From Paenibacillus albidus (GTDB lineage Bacteria; Bacillota; Bacilli; Paenibacillales; Paenibacillaceae), in assembly GCF_014644435.1 (NCBI RefSeq), contig NZ_BMKR01000003.1:186001-250000 (forward strand): 64,000 nt of DNA, written 5' to 3'. A model generated the notes under the pieces. That model ran no database searches. It was given only the letters and a program-made list of their open reading frames with translations, and had not been told where the DNA came from. Of the stretch, positions 58,208 to 64,000 are shown piece by piece; within the stretch, counting starts at the first letter, position 1, and each line of letters opens with the position of its first letter. The position numbers and the translations under genes are program-made.

Positions 58208-59218
58208 TCATTTACGGCTAAGACCCAGCTCCGGGATCATTCCTGCGAACAAATCATGGCTTTCTTTCAGCTGCTGCCCGAATGCCTGGCCGTCTGTGAC
58301 TCTAAGTCCCAGGCCGCCGAGCTGCATATATTCCCTAAACTCTTTATCCTCGGTACCCTTTATAAAAGCTCCGGCCAGCAGCTGTGCAATATCATCCGGC
58401 GTATCCTTGGGTACTGCGAGCCCTCTCCAGGTGCCCGTGAAGTTGATATGAATGCCGGTCTGCTCTTCCAGTGTCGGCACACCGGGCAGCGCCGCTGAGC
58501 GTTCATTTGCGTTAATGGCCAGTGTGCGCAGCTTGCCTTCATCCACGTATTTCTTCACTTCAGCCGGACTTACCGGCACCGCATCGACGAATCCGTCCAT
58601 CAAGGCCGAGACTGCAGGTCCGGCTCCCTCAAAAGGAATATGGGCGAACTCCACTCCTGTTTCCCGCTCCAGGGTCACGGCAGCCAAATGCCAGATGCTC
58701 CCCGTGCCCGCATTCCCCATTTTCACTTCACTTGGATGCGCTTTCGCGAAATCCAGAAATTCATTTACGGTCTGCCATGGGGCTTCGGCTCTTACCGTAA
58801 TGGCCGAGGGATCAAAATTCGTCTGTGCAATGGGTTTGAACTTCTCATAGGTAATCGGCAGCAAGCCCAAATGCGGAAGTGTGGTCAGCTCTGCCGGGAG
58901 AAAAGTAACTGTGTACCCATCCCCTTTGGCATTTGCCCCCTCCATCAGTCCCACGGAACCGCCGCCGCCCGTCCGGTTGACCACCACGATCGGCTGACTC
59001 AGATAGTTCTCCGTGGCCTTGGCCAGCGCCCGGGCCGTCGTATCCGTACCGCCTCCGGCAGCATAAGGTACGATCAGCGTGATCGGCTTTCTGGGGAACT
59101 CCGCACTATCCTTCTTCCGCTTCGAATCATCGCCGGACATTTGATAGCTCAGCAGAACAAGCAGAATTACCGTCAATCCGGCTGCCGTCCAAATCCCCAA
59201 TCTGGTTGTTCTTTTCAT
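58208..59218 (-). CDS. Tripartite tricarboxylate-type binding protein (TctC/Bug)
   Basis: The 336-residue protein has an N-terminal membrane/signal segment (about 8-26, no obvious lipobox) and the TctC fold: ITLIVPYAAGGGTDTTARAL, then VVVNRTGGGGSVGLMEGANA and GNAGTGSIWHLAAVTLE. Bug proteins bind carboxylates for TctAB transporters or signalling. No tctA or tctB gene is nearby, so it is an orphan and may act with a sensor. It lies 180 bp downstream of the AraC regulator and 150 bp upstream of kdgT. Confidence 0.86.
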   Translation of the reverse strand: MKRTTRLGIWTAAGLTVILLVLLSYQMSGDDSKRKKDSAEFPRKPITLIVPYAAGGGTDTTARALAKATENYLSQPIVVVNRTGGGGSVGLMEGANAKGDGYTVTFLPAELTTLPHLGLLPITYEKFKPIAQTNFDPSAITVRAEAPWQTVNEFLDFAKAHPSEVKMGNAGTGSIWHLAAVTLERETGVEFAHIPFEGAGPAVSALMDGFVDAVPVSPAEVKKYVDEGKLRTLAINANERSAALPGVPTLEEQTGIHINFTGTWRGLAVPKDTPDDIAQLLAGAFIKGTEDKEFREYMQLGGLGLRVTDGQAFGQQLKESHDLFAGMIPELGLSRK

Positions 59219-59398
59219 AAAGACATCCCTCTCCCTAATCTACGAGACCCGAGCCGCTGACCGAAACCATTCCTGTCCGCACTCGCTGCTTCACCTCCAC
59301 TTGTATTCAGCCCCGGCTTTCGTCTGCAACAAAGCTGTTGGCTGTCTTCTCAAGTAGGAGCGTACCGCATGCAGAGCGTGCCGAACAATCGGATAATC

Positions 59399-61717
59399 TT
59401 ATTCCGAGTCTTCAAAAACGCCGGAATGGCGCGGTTTTGGCGGATCTGCATATTCATTGGAATATTTGCTGCTCTCCCGGAACTTTCCCGGGGTAACCGA
59501 TTTGTTTTTGCGGAAGGTGCGGATGAAGCTGTTCTCATTCTGGTATCCGACAAGCAGCGCAATCTCGGCGATCTTAAGGGTGCTGTTCTGCAGCAATTCG
59601 CAAGCCTGATCGATTCTCAGATGGGTGAGATAGTCATATACGGTTGTTCCGGTCTCCTCTTTGAACATATTGCTTACAGAGGAAACCCCCATATTCACAT
59701 GAGACGCCACATCCTGCAGACCGATATTCTCCTGCAAATGCTCTTCCATGTAAAGGATCATAGACTGCACCAGCCTGTACTCCTTGGTCTGCCGGTGCTC
59801 GCCAAGCTGGGCTGACATAGGGATGACAATCCGGCACAGCATCTCTTCAATTTCTGCAAGCTCCATCGTTGTAACCTGATGCCGCGTGTAATCCGCCAGC
59901 TCGCTTGGAAGGGTATAGCTGCCTGCTGCAGCAATGCCCAGAATCTCCTCCAGCAGATCATCTACAATACGAAGAACCTTATGCGGCCCTGCGTTTTTTT
60001 TGCGGGCATCCGCAGCCCAGCGGTGTATCCAATCCACAGCGGCATCTTTGTCCGGTATTTTGAGCGCATCCAGCACTTCAGCTTTCCAGAAATCGTCGGC
60101 AGCCCCCGTATGCTCCTCGGCCGGAACCTCCATCGACGCATAGTCATGGATGCCGCCATAGCCCTTATACAGCCGGTAAGACAAAGCCAGCCGGGCTTCC
60201 GAATAGGAACGGGCCACTTGCAGCATGCTGCCAGCCGTTTGTCCAATTCCGATCGATACAGATATATTCAAGACTTCCCCGAGCCTGGTAACCAGCTTCC
60301 CCGCACTTTCCGGGAGATCCGCCTCCTGCTGCTCCTTCGATTGCAGCAGCACAACCACACTATCCTTCTGGGAAGGGGCGGTTACGGTCCGCCAGGAGGG
60401 TTCGAAATATTCGGCCACCATATTGTTGATCGCATATTTAAGCAGCATCTGGTCCTCTTCCATGTAGGCCCTGGCCCACTGCGAATGGCGGTCGATGGAC
60501 ACCACCAAGGTCTCAAAGGGCCCATCTGCCCAGCCCTCAAAGTAATGTTCCCATTTCGTCCGCATCTCCTGGGTCCCGATGCTTTTGGTAGTCAGATCCT
60601 GGACCCATTTGGAACGCAGCTCCGGCAGACTCCAGGCCGCCACACGCGAACGGTTCTGGAAATCACCGACCAGCTTGCCGATTACCGGCTCCAGATCATA
60701 AAGATTGCCTTGGCCGGTAGCCTTCGGGTCCGGGCTAAGCAGCTTGTTAATCCGTTTAAGCGGCCGGAAAGCGGCATAATTGTAATAATAAATGGCCGAC
60801 AAGCCGACAAGTATGGAGATCAGCGACAGCATGAGCATCATGTTGCGGGCCAGCTCCACATTCTTCAGGAGCTGTTCCATCGGAACCAGTGAAATCAGGC
60901 GCCAGCCCGTCACATTCGAGAAGGTCTGATTGGCCATATAAGGCTGCCCCTCGATTTTGACATGTGCAAACGGGCTTACCTCAAGGGTATCCAGAACCCC
61001 TTTCATTTCAGCGAGGGGAAACGGCAGATTCAGCTTGGGATAGATCAGCTCACCTTCCAGGTTGTATACAAACTGATAGCTGGACAAATGGGTATACATT
61101 TTGGAGAACAGCCAGTCGTAATCCAGATCAATCAGAACAGCACCGGCAACCTCCCCGTCCTGGACGACCGGTCTTGCCAATGAGAGCAGCTGTGTCCCAT
61201 TCAGCTTCGGATCGCTGCCCAGGTACTCTCTTCTTTTGATCAGCAGCGGCTTGTTCTTGATTTCCCCAATCCATGCGCTCCAGGCAGATTCGGGCGCATC
61301 CTCCCAGGCAGCGCTATATCCGGCACTGCTGGTGAGGACGGAGTGATCCTGAAATTTGACCACACTGATGGAATGAATATCCGGCTCCGTAGCCAGGGTA
61401 CGCAGATAGTTCTGGGCTTCGGCAGCCGCTGCGGCATTGTTGGCCGCAGGCCCTTCCACATATTTGAGTATGGCTGGATGAAACGAAAGATCCACGGCTT
61501 TGTTATCCGACTCCCTGAACGCCCGGTTGGTGACATCCAGATTGATTTGCAGCAGCTCAACATTGGGGGTGTTCAGCTCCGTATCGAGCGCATCCCGGTA
61601 TTCACCGTAGGAAAACAGGCCAATCAGGGTTATGAACAGGGACACCGTCACCGTTAACATCAGGATCAGTCTGGTTTGTTTATTGTGAAGTAAATATTTT
61701 AATTTAAGTCGCAGCAT
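59399..61717 (-). CDS. Membrane-bound AraC-family regulator with dCache-like sensor
   Basis: The 772-residue protein has a span near residues 15-37, an extracytoplasmic Cache-type sensor (about 40-285), a second span (about 288-310), a cytoplasmic linker region with a degenerate GGDEF-like fold, and a C-terminal AraC HTH pair (about 660-760: GLQDVASHVNMGVSSVSNMF, TLKIAEIALLVGYQNENSFIR). Such regulators sense external sugars or polymers in Paenibacillus and control nearby transporters; here the TctC-type and kdgT genes lie downstream. The start is uncertain: MLRLKLKYLL at 61717 has a poorly spaced AAGGA, and 61750 has none. Confidence 0.85.
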   Translation of the reverse strand: MLRLKLKYLLHNKQTRLILMLTVTVSLFITLIGLFSYGEYRDALDTELNTPNVELLQINLDVTNRAFRESDNKAVDLSFHPAILKYVEGPAANNAAAAAEAQNYLRTLATEPDIHSISVVKFQDHSVLTSSAGYSAAWEDAPESAWSAWIGEIKNKPLLIKRREYLGSDPKLNGTQLLSLARPVVQDGEVAGAVLIDLDYDWLFSKMYTHLSSYQFVYNLEGELIYPKLNLPFPLAEMKGVLDTLEVSPFAHVKIEGQPYMANQTFSNVTGWRLISLVPMEQLLKNVELARNMMLMLSLISILVGLSAIYYYNYAAFRPLKRINKLLSPDPKATGQGNLYDLEPVIGKLVGDFQNRSRVAAWSLPELRSKWVQDLTTKSIGTQEMRTKWEHYFEGWADGPFETLVVSIDRHSQWARAYMEEDQMLLKYAINNMVAEYFEPSWRTVTAPSQKDSVVVLLQSKEQQEADLPESAGKLVTRLGEVLNISVSIGIGQTAGSMLQVARSYSEARLALSYRLYKGYGGIHDYASMEVPAEEHTGAADDFWKAEVLDALKIPDKDAAVDWIHRWAADARKKNAGPHKVLRIVDDLLEEILGIAAAGSYTLPSELADYTRHQVTTMELAEIEEMLCRIVIPMSAQLGEHRQTKEYRLVQSMILYMEEHLQENIGLQDVASHVNMGVSSVSNMFKEETGTTVYDYLTHLRIDQACELLQNSTLKIAEIALLVGYQNENSFIRTFRKNKSVTPGKFRESSKYSNEYADPPKPRHSGVFEDSE

Positions 61718-61816
61718 GGGTGTAGCTTCATCCTTCCCAATTCTAGTCATCAGGAACTAAGAGTAGCATGTTATCCAACTACTTCAATATGGAACACGTC
61801 ATATCCTCTTAAATGC

Positions 61817-61822
61817 TATAAT
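61817..61822 (+). promoter_or_regulatory. Extended -10 promoter of the SWIM gene
   Basis: TATAAT at 61817-61822 is preceded by TGC, giving an extended -10. No good -35 is seen. It lies about 40 bp upstream of the ATG at 61862. Confidence 0.6.
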
Positions 61823-61861
61823 GGGATAACCACAATATTTTTGTTACAGGAGACCGATTGC

Positions 61862-63499
61862 ATGCAACCAAACTATGACCTGAATGACGACCAGTGGGAT
61901 CAGCTCATTCAGAATGTGGCGTATTCTTTTGATGATCTGACCCTCAAACGAGGCTTTCAATATTATAAGCAGCAGCGGGTCAAGCCATTTGCGATGACCG
62001 ATTCCCGCAAGATTAACGCGTGTGTTGAAGGACGGGAAGTTTACCGGTTAGCGCTCGATTTGGACGACTTGACAGCGAAATCCTGCGATTGCCCGGTACA
62101 GCGTCCTTGCAAGCATATGGCCGCTGTACTGATGGAATTTGCCGAAAGGCAGCAGCGCTCGGTCCATATGCTCGCCAATGCCAAGGCCGCCTCAGCGGCG
62201 TTCAAGCCCGCTATAGCCAAGTCCGCAGGCAAAGCCGCCCCCTTATCCACACTGTTGTCGGTTCGGCATGAACAGCTTGTGGAGCAGGCGGCACGTTTGC
62301 CTTCCGGAGGAGTGGCAGAGTGGCGTGAATTCCTGGACAATTGCACCTCCCCGCTGGCTCCGAGTATCCGGAACCCGCAATATGTGGACCGGGCCCTGGC
62401 GGCGGTAGCCAAAGTCACACCCAAACTTCCCCCGGTTTTGGATGAGCTGTTCCGCTTGCATACCCTGCTGTTTCTGCTGGAAACGCTGACCAAACCTCTG
62501 GGTAACCAAACCAATACCTTTGTTTCTTCACTGGGTTACTTCACCCACCTGGCCGTAACCGAAGTACAGGATGCCCTGGAGAGTCTCCTGCGGAAGAAGC
62601 TTCCGCTGGCCGCCCATCCCGAGCTATTTCCCCATGTCACCGAGACGCTGGATTACCTGCGCCATGAGATGCTGACGGAATCACGGAATCAATCCTATTT
62701 CTCCGCCTCCTATTCCCTCTTCTGGACCTGCTGGCTGATGCCTGCTTCGGGCAGCCGCCAGCTTTTCCTTGACGAGATTGAACAGCTGGAGCAGGCCCGC
62801 CAGGAACTGGGCGCCTCGTTGTCCCGCCACGCCTGGCAGCTGGCCTACAGCCGAATGTTGTTCTACGCCGAAGACGATGAGGCGGCCTGGGAATCGCTGG
62901 ACCATACTGCGGACCGGCCGGGTCTTGATCCCGGCGAGCTGATGAGCTTCCTCCCGCCGTTGTCCGAAGCGAAGGATTGGAGCCGTCTCGCGGACTGGCT
63001 TACCCGCATCGGGCCTATGCTGAGCACCCGTATCCGGTACAATCTGAAGGATTACTCCCAGTATTGGGAAGAGACCCTCCGCGAGCTCCCCGAGGCCGAA
63101 CCCCGGATGTGGGAGACGCTGGCGGCCATGCTTCCGCTGGCCCATGAGGTCTACTCGGAGAAGCTGCTGGAGTACGGCAAATGGCAGGACTGGATGGACT
63201 TCCAGCTGTCGGACGATAAGGCGCCCGCCGATTTCCGGGTCCGTGATCTCCAGCCCTTGGAGAAGAATGCACCGGAGCTGCTGCTGCCCTTCTATCATCA
63301 GGCTGTGGAACGGTTTGTGGTGGAGAAGAACCGGCACAGCTACAAGGCGGCCGTAAAGCTGTTGAAACGTTTGGCCAAGCTCTACAAGAAGCTGAAGCGC
63401 GAGGAGCGTTGGGCGTTATTTCTGGAGGGCTTCACCGCACGGCACAGCAGACTCCGCGCCCTGCAGGAAGAGCTGCGGAAAGGAAATCTGATCCCATGA
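61862..63499 (+). CDS. SWIM zinc-finger protein (YwqB-like)
   Basis: The 545-residue protein has an N-terminal SWIM zinc finger with CDCPVQRPCKH (Cys75, Cys77, Cys83, His85) in a short nucleic-acid-binding domain, then a long helical region without known motifs. It overlaps the start of the SNF2-type helicase gene by 4 bp (ATGA). The pair resembles YwqB-YwqA of Bacillus subtilis. The helicase probably works on DNA or RNA with the SWIM protein as partner; the pathway is unknown. The start at 61862 follows CAGGAGAC. Confidence 0.86.
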   Translation: MQPNYDLNDDQWDQLIQNVAYSFDDLTLKRGFQYYKQQRVKPFAMTDSRKINACVEGREVYRLALDLDDLTAKSCDCPVQRPCKHMAAVLMEFAERQQRSVHMLANAKAASAAFKPAIAKSAGKAAPLSTLLSVRHEQLVEQAARLPSGGVAEWREFLDNCTSPLAPSIRNPQYVDRALAAVAKVTPKLPPVLDELFRLHTLLFLLETLTKPLGNQTNTFVSSLGYFTHLAVTEVQDALESLLRKKLPLAAHPELFPHVTETLDYLRHEMLTESRNQSYFSASYSLFWTCWLMPASGSRQLFLDEIEQLEQARQELGASLSRHAWQLAYSRMLFYAEDDEAAWESLDHTADRPGLDPGELMSFLPPLSEAKDWSRLADWLTRIGPMLSTRIRYNLKDYSQYWEETLRELPEAEPRMWETLAAMLPLAHEVYSEKLLEYGKWQDWMDFQLSDDKAPADFRVRDLQPLEKNAPELLLPFYHQAVERFVVEKNRHSYKAAVKLLKRLAKLYKKLKREERWALFLEGFTARHSRLRALQEELRKGNLIP

Positions 63500-64000
63500 A
63501 TATCTCTGTACGCACGATTACTATTCAGCTGGCCCTTACCCAATATGGCGATGCGCTTATCTATGGGCTGGCGGAGAACGACGACTATATTCCCGGAATG
63601 TACCTCAAGCAGCGGCTGTTTGCCTGGCATGAGGAGTCTTTTTACGGGACCGATCTAACGATCCAGAGCGCCGAAGGCGTAGATCTGGTCATTCTGCCTG
63701 CCGAGCAGGTGCTTCCCTTCTTCGCAGAGCCCAAGCTGCTGAAGCACCTCGGCTGGAGCTGGGACGGCAAAGCTGCCCATTTGGTGGAGCTGGCCCCGCT
63801 GCTTCTGGCCAACGTGGAGGATAAGAAATACCTGCCCAGCTTCACGGCCTGCCGCGAAGGTCAGCTGCAATGGACCTGGGAGGATGCCGCCTTACGTGCT
63901 GCGGCCGAGACAAGTGAGGCCGCGCAAGCAGCTCTCCGGCAGCTGGAGGGGAACCCCGGCTTCGCCGAAGGCCTTCAAGCGGCGTTCTCCGCCGCCGTGT
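63496..64000 (+). CDS. SNF2-family helicase, N-terminal part (cut by window end)
   Basis: The frame from ATG 63496 is open for 168 codons to the window end. It begins MNISVRTITIQLALTQYGDA and has ILPAEQVLPFF and a tryptophan-rich patch, as in the SNF2 helicase-associated N-terminal domain of YwqA-like proteins. The ATPase core lies outside the window, so assignment rests on this domain and on the SWIM-domain neighbour. It overlaps the SWIM gene by 4 bp. Confidence 0.7.
   Translation, partial: MNISVRTITIQLALTQYGDALIYGLAENDDYIPGMYLKQRLFAWHEESFYGTDLTIQSAEGVDLVILPAEQVLPFFAEPKLLKHLGWSWDGKAAHLVELAPLLLANVEDKKYLPSFTACREGQLQWTWEDAALRAAAETSEAAQAALRQLEGNPGFAEGLQAAFSAAV

Noticed and set aside
1..64000. 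tRNA or rRNA genes and origin of replication
   Set aside because: No cloverleaf-like sequence, rRNA segment or DnaA-box cluster was recognised by eye; a tRNAscan or Rfam run would be decisive.

Overview
The window looks like chromosomal DNA of a Paenibacillus-type, endospore-forming Firmicute. This rests on the GC-moderate base composition, strong AGGAGG-type ribosome binding sites, TTG/GTG starts, a tricistronic-type ger germination operon, a Spo0E-like phosphatase, a CtsR-type heat-shock operator, a YtrA-type GntR/ABC operon, an adaA-ogt-alkA repair operon and many extracytoplasmic lipoprotein transporters. No rRNA, tRNA, CRISPR array or prophage was seen.

Layout. 1-2.8 kb: an AT-rich segment with a broken IS630 transposase and a YtrA-like regulator/ABC export operon. 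2.9-8.4 kb: rplY, then a divergent cluster of a DUF1861 (GT108-like) protein and a small HTH regulator facing GT4 glycosyltransferase, an alpha/alpha-barrel protein and manC. It looks like GDP-mannose based glycan turnover. 8.4-18.3 kb (minus strand): two small genes, a Pot/AfuA-type ABC importer, then a MarR/aryl-sulfotransferase/sulfonate-type ABC operon. 18.3-22.5 kb: TolB-like lipoprotein and a PhoB/PhoR-type two-component system, divergent from a small secreted protein. 22.5-28.3 kb: GNAT gene, MerR-SDR pair, AI-2E-type membrane protein, polysaccharide deacetylase.

28.4-34.3 kb: a GbsR-family regulator divergent from an Ugp-like ABC importer without ATPase, HAD phosphatase, SMR exporter and calcineurin-like phosphoesterase. 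This is plausibly a phosphodiester/choline-type uptake and breakdown locus. 35.0-37.5 kb: an accessory patch with a 28-30 bp minisatellite, two copies of a multi-hairpin repeat, and a decayed IS3 element inserted exactly into one copy. 37.6-45.9 kb: two-domain glycosyltransferase, MFS permease, clpB, a 51-bp tandem repeat, a CbpA-like DnaJ and CtsR-controlled hsp20.

46-64 kb: ger operon in the order A-C-small ORF-B, WYL regulator divergent from a VOC protein across a long palindrome, and an RRNPP-type HTH/TPR regulator overlapping a 43-residue exported peptide gene, with a Spo0E-like gene next. Then come the adaA-ogt-alkA operon, kdgT with an orphan TctC-type binding protein and a large AraC regulator, and finally a SWIM-domain gene overlapping a SNF2-type helicase gene cut by the window edge.

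The most interesting items are the putative bacterial mannogen-like locus, the regulator/peptide/Spo0E signalling module, the phosphodiester locus and the duplicated hairpin-array repeat. All functional assignments are by reading motifs and context; no database search was run.
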